Origin: DASPWV01 sp046726375
GTDB taxonomy: Bacteria > Acidobacteriota > Vicinamibacteria > Vicinamibacterales > UBA2999
DNA length: 64,000 bases
NCBI GenBank assembly: GCA_046726375.1
Contig: JBKPAJ010000086.1
Location: 9,220-73,219, forward strand
Reading direction: 5' to 3'
Within the stretch, counting starts at the first letter, position 1. Every line of letters starts with the position of its first letter. The notes below the pieces were generated by a model. It made no database searches, was not told the origin of the DNA, and was given only the letters and a program-made list of their open reading frames with translations. Made by a program: the position numbers and the translations under genes. This document shows, piece by piece, positions 9,385 through 16,056 of the stretch.

Positions 9385-9735
9385 CCCGAATCGTCAGTCA
9401 GAACCCGAACGACGTGCCGCGTATCACCATCGACGAAGTCAAGAAGTTGATGGCCGGCCGGCAAGTCATCCTCGTCGACGTGCGGGACAAGCAGTCGTTT
9501 GGCGAAGGCCACATGACAGGCGCGATCAACATCGTGTTCGACGACATTCCCAATTACGTCGAGAAGCTCGCGAAAGACAAACGCGTGGTCGTCACCTACT
9601 GTGCGTGACCGGACGAAGCCACGAGCGCCCGTGCGGCGCTGGACATGATGGCGTTCGGGTTGAAGAATGTGAAGGCCATGAAGGGTGGCTGGAATGAGTG
9701 GCTCCGTCGCGGTGAGAAGGTCGTGCGGAAATAAG
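9381..9735 (+). pseudogene. Rhodanese-like protein interrupted by in-frame TGA and a +1 shift
   Basis: The first 75 codons encode a normal rhodanese fold (ITIDEVKKLMAGRQVILVDV, GHMTGAINI, VVVTYCA). TGA at 9606-9608 then interrupts what should read YCACPDEATSARAA, the active-site loop of this family; the TGA stands where a Cys codon (TGC) is expected. After it the same frame continues for PDEATSARAALDMMAFG. An extra T at about 9660-9662 then shifts the frame, after which GLKNVKAMKGGWNEW and GEKVVRK complete the domain, ending with TAA at 9733-9735. The ATG overlaps the M61 stop (ATGA), so the gene was the last member of the operon. Two lesions favour a pseudogene or base-call errors over recoding. 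A free N-terminal half (9381-9608) may still be made. Confidence 0.7.
9624..9640 (+). other. Hairpin just downstream of the in-frame TGA
   Basis: AGCGCC (9624-9629) and GGCGCT (9635-9640) pair perfectly around loop CGTGC. The loop begins 21 nt after the TGA and has G in its second position, which fits the loose geometry of a bacterial SECIS element. GC-rich coding DNA makes such hairpins often by chance. Confidence 0.25.
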
Positions 9736-9786
9736 AACGAAGAACACTCCCGTCGACTGTTGACCGTCGCCCGCAGAAGCCCGCTG

Positions 9787-11145
9787 TTAATCCGCTTCCG
9801 ACAGAGGGATGCCGAACCGTTCGGCCATTCGATACAGCGTTCGCCGATCGATGCCCATCACTTCGGCGGCGCGGGTGCGGTTGCCGGCCACCTGCTCGAG
9901 CACGTGCACCAGATAGCGGCGCTCGATCTCCTCGAGCGTTGGAAGATCGTCGAACAAACGCTTTTCCAGAGCCGGCGCCCGTGGGGTGAGCGTGGGAGGC
10001 AGATCGCGGACGTCGATCATGCTGCTGCGGCTGAAGACGACCAGCCGCTCGATCGCGTTTTCGAGCTCGCGCACATTGCCGGGCCAGTGATAGGCGGATA
10101 ACGCTTCGATCGCCGCCGCCGAAACCTCCACCTGTTTGCGCGCCTTTGCCGACGCTGCGCTCACGAACCGCTCAACCAGGAGTGGGATGTCCTCGCGGCG
10201 TTCTCGAAGCGGGGGGATGTGGATCAGCACGACACCGAGGCGGTAATAAAGGTCCTGCCGAAACCTGCCTTCCACCACCGCCTTGTCGATGTCGACGTTG
10301 GTTGCGCCGACGATACGTACGTCCACTTTGTTCGGCCGGCTCGAACCGACTGGACGAACTTCGCCTTCCTGGAGCACGCGCAGCAACTTGACCTGCAGCG
10401 CCGGCGACATCTCACCCACTTCGTCGAGAAAGACGGTGCCGGTATGGGCCGTCTGAAACACGCCCTTGTTGTCGGCAATCGCACCGGTAAAGGAGCCTTT
10501 GATGTGACCGAAGAGCTCCGATTCGAGCAGCGTCTCCGTCAGCGCGCCGCAGTTGATCGGCACAAAGGGCCTGCCCGATCGATTGCCGTGTTGATGAATG
10601 GCGCGCGCCACCAGTTCCTTGCCCGTGCCGCTCTCCCCGATGATGAGCACCGGCGCGTCGGCCGCGGCGGCATGCGCAATCTGTTTGTAGACACCGGTCA
10701 TCGCCGGCGTCCGGCCGAGGAGCGCCGGCGGCATCGTGTCGCGGACCACGGCGGCGGGCGGCGGGGTTGCCGTCTTCTGCAGCGCGCGCTCGACCAGGCT
10801 TTTCAGTTCGGAGATGTTGAAAGGCTTGCTGACGAAATCAAACGCGCCCTCGCGCACCGCAGCCACCGCTTTTTCCAGTTCGCCGAACCCCGTGACGATG
10901 ATGACTGGTGTGCCCGGTTTGGACTCGCGCACGGCGCGCAGCACGTCGATGCCATCGAGTCGCGCGTTGAGGCGAAGGTCGCTGATGACGAGATCGAACG
11001 GCTTCGCGCGCACACGCGCGAGCGCTTGCTCTGGATCGCTCGTCGCTTCGATCTCCCGATCCGGCCGGTTCAACAGCTCCTGAATGAATCGGCAGGTGCC
11101 AGGGTCGTCATCCAGAACGAGGATGCGCGAAGTGGCTACCACCAT
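9787..11145 (-). CDS. NtrC-type sigma-54-dependent response regulator
   Basis: A 452-residue regulator with three parts. The receiver (ILVLDDDPGTCRF, phospho-Asp in LVISDLRLN, Lys in FVSKPF) is followed by an AAA+ sigma-54 activator domain (Walker A GESGTGKE, ELFGHIKGSFTGA loop, Walker B VFLDEVGEM, WPGNVRELEN) and a Fis-type HTH (NRTRAAEVMGIDRRTLYRM). The sigma-54 contact loop reads GSFTGA instead of the canonical GAFTGA, a change of the small second residue. Start taken at the ATG at 11145; a TTG two codons upstream is possible. It lies 28 nt downstream of coxB on the same strand with a possible own promoter. No sensor kinase is adjacent on that strand, so its partner could be the hybrid kinase at 2579 or elsewhere. 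Confidence 0.92.
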   Translation of the reverse strand: MVVATSRILVLDDDPGTCRFIQELLNRPDREIEATSDPEQALARVRAKPFDLVISDLRLNARLDGIDVLRAVRESKPGTPVIIVTGFGELEKAVAAVREGAFDFVSKPFNISELKSLVERALQKTATPPPAAVVRDTMPPALLGRTPAMTGVYKQIAHAAAADAPVLIIGESGTGKELVARAIHQHGNRSGRPFVPINCGALTETLLESELFGHIKGSFTGAIADNKGVFQTAHTGTVFLDEVGEMSPALQVKLLRVLQEGEVRPVGSSRPNKVDVRIVGATNVDIDKAVVEGRFRQDLYYRLGVVLIHIPPLRERREDIPLLVERFVSAASAKARKQVEVSAAAIEALSAYHWPGNVRELENAIERLVVFSRSSMIDVRDLPPTLTPRAPALEKRLFDDLPTLEEIERRYLVHVLEQVAGNRTRAAEVMGIDRRTLYRMAERFGIPLSEAD

Positions 11146-11155
11146 GGGCAATCAG

Positions 11156-11161
11156 AGTCTA
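11156..11161 (-). promoter_or_regulatory. -10-like hexamer before the sigma-54 regulator
   Basis: TAGACT on the minus strand lies 10 nt before the ATG at 11145, inside the short gap after coxB. It could let the regulator be transcribed independently of the oxidase operon. Confidence 0.35.
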
Positions 11162-11173
11162 CTCTCACTGCGC

Positions 11174-11920
11174 TCAGCGGCGGCCAGGCAGCAACGCCAG
11201 CTCGGACGTAAGCCAGCGCTGCCATTCCTCGGGCGTGAGCACCGTGTATTCACCACGCATGCGATAGTGACCCACACCGCACAGCTGGGAGCAGGCGATA
11301 TCCCATTTTCCGCGCACGATCGGCGTAAACCAGGTGCGCGTCTCCATGCCCGGCACGGCGTCCTGTCGCACGCGCATTTCGTTGAGCGTAAACGAGTGGA
11401 TGACGTCGCGACTCGACAGCTCGACAATCACCGGTCGGCCAAGCGGCAGCATCAGCACGTTGAGAAGCCCAATGTCGTCACGGGCGTCAGGATCGGTGCG
11501 ATCGATTCCAACCGGGTTGGCGGCGCCGATCAAGGCCTGGCTTGTGCGGCCGAATTTCTCGTCTGGTCCGGGGTAGTGAATGTTCCACGTAAACTGTTCG
11601 GCCGCCACTCGAACATGGAGCGGCGCTGAAGCGACCGGCGGTGGCGTGTTGCGCGCAAACCATGCGGGCAACGCTGCAGTGGCCAGAAGAATCGCGTCCC
11701 CGGCAATGACCAAGCCGATCGCGACGACGGCGATGATGGGCCGCAGACCCTCGGTGAGCGGTTGCGGCTGTCTGCCTCGCCGGAAACGAATGAGGACGTA
11801 CACGAAAAATACGCCCCATGCCAGCGCCTGAAAGGCCATGTGTGCGTGCACACCCTGCAGCACGCTGTCGAGCTCCGCTGCCTGCTGCGATCCGGCCACG
11901 GGCAGAAGACGCTCGATCAT
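11174..11920 (-). CDS. coxB: Cytochrome c oxidase subunit II
   Basis: The 248-residue protein has two N-terminal membrane helices (MAFQALAWGVFFVYVLIRF; IIAVVAIGLVIAGDAILL) and a periplasmic cupredoxin domain. The copper-A site reads CSQLCGVGHYRM, with two Cys, His and Met plus the upstream His in VIHSFTLNEM. It accepts electrons from cytochrome c and passes them to subunit I. There is no CxxCH motif, so no fused cytochrome c domain. The start ATG overlaps the stop of the preceding small gene (ATGA). Subunit II usually precedes subunit I in oxidase operons; here it comes last of three. Confidence 0.9.
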   Translation of the reverse strand: MIERLLPVAGSQQAAELDSVLQGVHAHMAFQALAWGVFFVYVLIRFRRGRQPQPLTEGLRPIIAVVAIGLVIAGDAILLATAALPAWFARNTPPPVASAPLHVRVAAEQFTWNIHYPGPDEKFGRTSQALIGAANPVGIDRTDPDARDDIGLLNVLMLPLGRPVIVELSSRDVIHSFTLNEMRVRQDAVPGMETRTWFTPIVRGKWDIACSQLCGVGHYRMRGEYTVLTPEEWQRWLTSELALLPGRR

Positions 11921-12111
11921 GATTCGCGTTCCGCTTTCGCGAGGCGCCAGGCAAAGCGCGCGATTGCGCCGAGCACGCCGACCAGCACGATCCCGAGCAC
12001 CAGCGCGCCGGCGCGAGCGCCGTCGGTGAGCAGGCTCGCGTTGCCGTCCAGACAAAACGGACAGCCGAACAGCGCTACACGAGATAGAAGCTGACGAGAA
12101 TGACGAGCCAT
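11917..12111 (-). CDS. Small CxxC membrane protein of the oxidase operon
   Basis: A 64-residue protein encoded between the oxidase subunits; its ATG lies 37 nt inside the end of the subunit I/III gene and its stop overlaps the coxB start. It carries a GCPFCLDG motif and one membrane helix (ALVLGIVLVGVLGAIARFAW) followed by a basic tail. Similar CPxC-plus-one-helix proteins occur in oxidase operons of related phyla and are unnamed. The CxxC could bind copper or serve as a thiol pair in copper-A or copper-B assembly, but that is inference. The overlap on both sides strongly supports that it is translated. Confidence 0.7.
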   Translation of the reverse strand: MARHSRQLLSRVALFGCPFCLDGNASLLTDGARAGALVLGIVLVGVLGAIARFAWRLAKAERES

Positions 12112-14183
12112 ACGACGTCCACGAAGTACCAATAGAGCCGAAGTGCATGCAATCGCGCACGATCGCGTTCCTCGGACCGGCCCACACCAGCCGCAAGCCA
12201 CAGATTCGCGACCATCCCGCCGGCGACGTGAACGGCGTGTACGCCGGTGAGAACGAACCAGGAAGCCAACAGCAGGTTTGCTGCAGGCGTGTGCCCGCTC
12301 ATCAGGAGGTTGCGGTAGTCCGCCGCTTTCATCGCGACGAACACCGCGAACAGCAGAAACGACACCATGGCCGCGAGCCGAATACGTCGAGTTGACCGCA
12401 TGCTGAGCGCGGCTGTACCCGCGGCGAGCACGAGCGTCATGAGCAGCGCCGAAGCGGGATGCAGAAGGCTGGCAGCGTCAGGCCAACCCGTTGAACCGGC
12501 GCGCAAAAGCACGTACGCCGAAAGGAAGGAACCAAAGAGCATCGCCTCGGATGCCAGAAACAACCAGATGCCGAGCCGCACGTTGCTGATGCGGGTGTCT
12601 GGCCGGGCGCCGTAGGTCCAGGGAATCGCCGTCGCCCGCTCGGTGGGCTCGCGTGATGTGCGCGTCCGTCCGCGAAGGCTCACGACGAGATTGATCACGA
12701 ATGCGAATTGAAAGATGCCGAGCGCGACCGCGGCCCACGTCATGTGCGCGTGCACGGGCAAGGCAGGTTGCGCATGGGTGTACTGCAGACCGCCATCATA
12801 GAGGCGCCGGTTGATGCCCCGCAGCCCCATCGTGAACATCGGTAGAAAGATCGCGTTCATGGCGAGAAGCGATCCCCAAAAATGCACCAGGCCGAGCGCG
12901 CGGTTCATCGCACGTCCGGTCACCACCGGAAACCAGTAGTAGGTCCCGGCAAAGATCGCGAAGATAGTGCCGGGCGCCACGACGTAGTGAAAGTGGCCCA
13001 CGACGTACCACGTGTCGTGGAGCTGAATGTCGCTGGCGGCGAGGCCGAGGGGCAGGCCGGTCAACCCGCCGATGCCGAACATCGGCAGGAACGCGAGCGC
13101 GAACAGCATTGGCGTTGTAAACGCAATCGAACCACCCCAGAGCGACAGCATCAACGATGAGATCAGCACCACCGACGGAACGGAAATGATCATCGTCGTG
13201 ATCTGAAAAAACGTGCTCAGTCGCGTCCCCATGCCGGTGAGAAACATGTGATGCACCCAGACCACCAGCGACATCACGCCGATGAACACGACCGAGGCGA
13301 CCATTGCGCGATAGCCCCACAACGGCTTCAGCGTATTGGCCGCGATCACTTCCGCGACGATGCCGATTGCCGGAAGGATGAGGACGTACACCTCGGGATG
13401 ACCAAGAAACCAGAACAGGTGCTGCCACAGCAACGGGTTGCCCCCGCCCGTGGGACCTTGCAGCGGCGCGCCGGCGACATACAATCCCGAGGGCAAAAAA
13501 AAACTCGTTCCCGCAAGACGATCCATCAGCTGCAAGACCGCGGCGGCCTGAAGGGCTGGAAACGCCAGTAACAGCAGCAGCGCGGTGATCAACTGCGCCC
13601 AGACGAAAAACGACATGCGCGAAAACGCAATGCCGTCAGCGCGCAGCTGCACGATGGTCGCGATCATGTTGATCGCGTTGAGCGCGGACGAGACGCCGAG
13701 CAGGAAGATGGCGACCAGCCAATAATTCTGACCTTGCGTGGCCAGCACCGCGAGCGGCGGATACGACGTCCATCCTGAATTCGCGGCGCCCATCGGCACG
13801 AAGAAGCTGACGAGAGACACCACTCCCGCCACGAAATACAGCCAGAAGCTCGCCGCGTTCAGCCGCGGAAACGCCATCTCGCGTGCACCGATCTGCAACG
13901 GCACGATGTAATTGCCGAACGCGCCGGCCAGGAGCGGGACAACGGCGAGAAAAATCATCACGGTGCCGTGCATCGCCACGAGCTGGTTGTAGAACTCGGG
14001 AAGCATGTAACCGCTCGGCGCATTGTTCTCGCCGATGGCGGCCGCAATGAGCGGCGGCAGGGGAGAAGTGGGCCACGCGAGTTGCCACCGCATGACCAGC
14101 ATCAACAGAAAGCCGACGAGGAGAAAGGCGAGCGCGGTCACGCCGTATTGCAATCCGATGGTCCGGTGGTCAGTCCAACGCAT
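12075..14183 (-). CDS. ctaD: Cytochrome c oxidase subunit I-III fusion
   Basis: A 702-residue fusion. Residues 1 to about 515 are subunit I: low-spin heme ligand His in QLVAMHGTVMIF, CuB ligands and cross-linked Tyr in GHPEVYVLILP, the HH pair in VWVHHMFLTG, and the two heme His in GHFHYVVAPG. The Glu of PEVY marks an A1-type (aa3) proton-pumping enzyme. A short charged linker leads to subunit III (about 535-702: LGIWLFLASEAMLFGSF, the HAVHV motif, and the end VVWLVILVSFYLV). ctaD-ctaE fusions are known in several phyla. The start ATG at 14183 has AAGGGGG upstream; extension beyond it lacks similarity. Operon order is I/III, small CxxC protein, II. Confidence 0.92.
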   Translation of the reverse strand: MRWTDHRTIGLQYGVTALAFLLVGFLLMLVMRWQLAWPTSPLPPLIAAAIGENNAPSGYMLPEFYNQLVAMHGTVMIFLAVVPLLAGAFGNYIVPLQIGAREMAFPRLNAASFWLYFVAGVVSLVSFFVPMGAANSGWTSYPPLAVLATQGQNYWLVAIFLLGVSSALNAINMIATIVQLRADGIAFSRMSFFVWAQLITALLLLLAFPALQAAAVLQLMDRLAGTSFFLPSGLYVAGAPLQGPTGGGNPLLWQHLFWFLGHPEVYVLILPAIGIVAEVIAANTLKPLWGYRAMVASVVFIGVMSLVVWVHHMFLTGMGTRLSTFFQITTMIISVPSVVLISSLMLSLWGGSIAFTTPMLFALAFLPMFGIGGLTGLPLGLAASDIQLHDTWYVVGHFHYVVAPGTIFAIFAGTYYWFPVVTGRAMNRALGLVHFWGSLLAMNAIFLPMFTMGLRGINRRLYDGGLQYTHAQPALPVHAHMTWAAVALGIFQFAFVINLVVSLRGRTRTSREPTERATAIPWTYGARPDTRISNVRLGIWLFLASEAMLFGSFLSAYVLLRAGSTGWPDAASLLHPASALLMTLVLAAGTAALSMRSTRRIRLAAMVSFLLFAVFVAMKAADYRNLLMSGHTPAANLLLASWFVLTGVHAVHVAGGMVANLWLAAGVGRSEERDRARLHALRLYWYFVDVVWLVILVSFYLV

Positions 14184-14192
14184 CCGCCCCCT

Positions 14193-14199
14193 TACAATA
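14193..14199. promoter_or_regulatory. Shared symmetric -10 between divergent genes
   Basis: The oxidase operon (ATG at 14183, minus) and the M61 gene (ATG at 14205, plus) are only 21 bp apart. TACAATA reads as TACAAT (14193-14198) on the plus strand, 6 nt before the plus start, and as TATTGT (14199-14194) on the minus strand, 10 nt before the minus start. One element may therefore serve as -10 in both directions. Confidence 0.5.
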
Positions 14200-14204
14200 C
14201 CGCT

Positions 14205-16016
14205 ATGGCTCCACGAATTCCGGCGCTGCTCGCGTGCCTCACCATTGCCATGACTCTTACACGATCGATCGACGCACAAGCCCCCGAACCAATTCGTTAC
14301 ACGCTGCGATTTCCCGCGCCCCACACACACTACATGGAAGTGGAAGCCGTGTATCCCACGAGCGGGCGTCCGCAAACGGAGTTGTTCATGGCGGTGTGGA
14401 CACCAGGCTCGTATCTGGTGCGGGAGTACGAGCGGCACGTGGAAAACGTCACAGCCAAGGGCCCGGATGGACGGCCGCGCGCGGTGCGGAAGACACGCAA
14501 GAACCGGTGGAGCATCGAGAGCGCCGGGGCTCCGGCCGTGACCGTCACCTATCGCGTCTACGGACGCGAGATGACGGTGCGCAACAACTGGATCGAAGCC
14601 GGCTTTGCCATGCTCAACGGCGCGCCGACGTTTCTCACACTCGTCGATCGCGCGGCTCGACCGCACGAAGTGCAGATCCAGCTTCCGGCGGCGTGGAAGG
14701 GCATCGCGACACCGCTCATCCCGATCGGCGGACGTCTCAACACGTTTCGCGCTGAAGACTTCGACACCCTCGTCGACAGCCCGATCATCATCGGCAATCC
14801 TGTGGTTCGCGAATTTCAAGTCGCAGACAAACGCCATTACCTGGCGCTCGAAGGCGATCCGTCGCTGTTCGACGCGGATCGCGCCGCTGCCGACGTTCAG
14901 AAAATCGTGGAGGCCGGCGGCAAGGTGATGGGCCGCTACGACTATCCGCACTACTACTTCCTGAACGTGATCACGGAAGCCGGCGGCGGGCTTGAACACA
15001 AGAACAGCTTTCTCGGCATGACGGGCCGCTTCACGACACGCACGCGACGGTCATATCTCGGCTGGCTCGGGCTCATCTCCCACGAGTATTTTCACAACTG
15101 GAATGTGAAGCGCCTGAGGCCGATCGAACTGGGACCGTTCGATTACGAGAACGAGGTTCACAGCAAGGCGTTATGGATCGCCGAGGGCTTCACCGATTAC
15201 TACGGTTCTCTTCTTCTCCGTCGCGCTGGGTTGGCCTCGCGTGACGAGTACTTCGAGGATCTTTCCGGTCAGATTGAAGCCGTGCAGACCACCCCAGGCC
15301 GCCTCGTGACACCGGTCGGCATGGCCTCGTACGACACCTGGATCAAACAGTATCGGCCCGACGAGAACACCCCCAACACCACCGTCAACTACTACCCGAA
15401 GGGCGCGGTGATCGCGTTCCTGCTCGACGCGAAGATTCGCCAGGCCAGCAACGATGCCAAGTCGCTTGACGATGCGATGCGACTCGCGTACGCGCGCTAT
15501 TCGGGAGACAAGGGCTACACGCTCGATCAGTTCTATCAAACGATGAGCGAAGTGGCCGGCACCGATTTCAAGCCCTGGTTCGCGCGCGTCGTCGACACCA
15601 CCGAGGAGCTCGATTACAACGAATCGCTCGAGTGGCTTGGGCTTCGGTTTCGCCCCGTCGACACACGCAACGGCCGTGCATTTCTGGGCGCAGGCACGCG
15701 CATCGACGCGGGCCGCCTTCTCGTGTCGCAGGTGCGTCGCGGCACACCGGCGTTTGATGCCGGTGTCAACGTGGACGACGAGATTGTCGCGATTGACGAC
15801 GTCAGAGTGCGTCCCGATGGGTTGCCGGCCAGGATGGAGCAATACAAGCCAGGCGACAAGGTGTCTCTGCTCGTCGCCCGGCGCGATCGCGTCATGCGGC
15901 TCGATGTGACGCTTGGCACGGAGCCGGGCCGCGCCTGGCGAGTCGAACCAGTGGCCACCCCAACCGAGGCGCAAAAACAGCATCTGGCGAGCTGGCTAGG
16001 CGCCGAGGGTCATTAA
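14205..16016 (+). CDS. M61-family metallopeptidase with PDZ domain (second copy)
   Basis: A 603-residue secreted peptidase. A signal peptide (ALLACLTIAMTLTRSIDAQ) is followed by the M61 beta domain (YTLRFPAPHTHYMEVEAVYP, VAVWTPGSYLVREYERHVE-like region). The zinc motif HEYFHNWNVKRLRP is near residue 293 with Glu in WIAEGFTDYYGSLL. A C-terminal PDZ domain (FDAGVNVDDEIVAIDDVRV) ends the protein. It keeps the PGSYLVREYER and EHKNS motifs of the classical glycyl aminopeptidases better than the copy at 7489. The ATG at 14205 sits 6 nt after a TACAAT hexamer with no room for a ribosome site. It is divergent from the oxidase operon by only 21 bp. Peptide scavenging is the likely role. Confidence 0.9.
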   Translation: MAPRIPALLACLTIAMTLTRSIDAQAPEPIRYTLRFPAPHTHYMEVEAVYPTSGRPQTELFMAVWTPGSYLVREYERHVENVTAKGPDGRPRAVRKTRKNRWSIESAGAPAVTVTYRVYGREMTVRNNWIEAGFAMLNGAPTFLTLVDRAARPHEVQIQLPAAWKGIATPLIPIGGRLNTFRAEDFDTLVDSPIIIGNPVVREFQVADKRHYLALEGDPSLFDADRAAADVQKIVEAGGKVMGRYDYPHYYFLNVITEAGGGLEHKNSFLGMTGRFTTRTRRSYLGWLGLISHEYFHNWNVKRLRPIELGPFDYENEVHSKALWIAEGFTDYYGSLLLRRAGLASRDEYFEDLSGQIEAVQTTPGRLVTPVGMASYDTWIKQYRPDENTPNTTVNYYPKGAVIAFLLDAKIRQASNDAKSLDDAMRLAYARYSGDKGYTLDQFYQTMSEVAGTDFKPWFARVVDTTEELDYNESLEWLGLRFRPVDTRNGRAFLGAGTRIDAGRLLVSQVRRGTPAFDAGVNVDDEIVAIDDVRVRPDGLPARMEQYKPGDKVSLLVARRDRVMRLDVTLGTEPGRAWRVEPVATPTEAQKQHLASWLGAEGH

Positions 16017-16056
16017 ATCCGGCCAAGCCAACCAATCCGCCGTCCATTCCGTCTAC

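Noticed and set aside
9624..9640. Firm call of a selenocysteine insertion element
   Set aside because: The downstream frameshift and short GC-rich stem make it too weak to annotate as such; kept only as a low-confidence hairpin.
14184..14999. N-terminal extension of the oxidase subunit I/III frame up to 14999
   Set aside because: The extension is antisense to the M61 gene, basic and Arg/His-rich without membrane or family features; the ATG at 14183 matches known subunit I starts.
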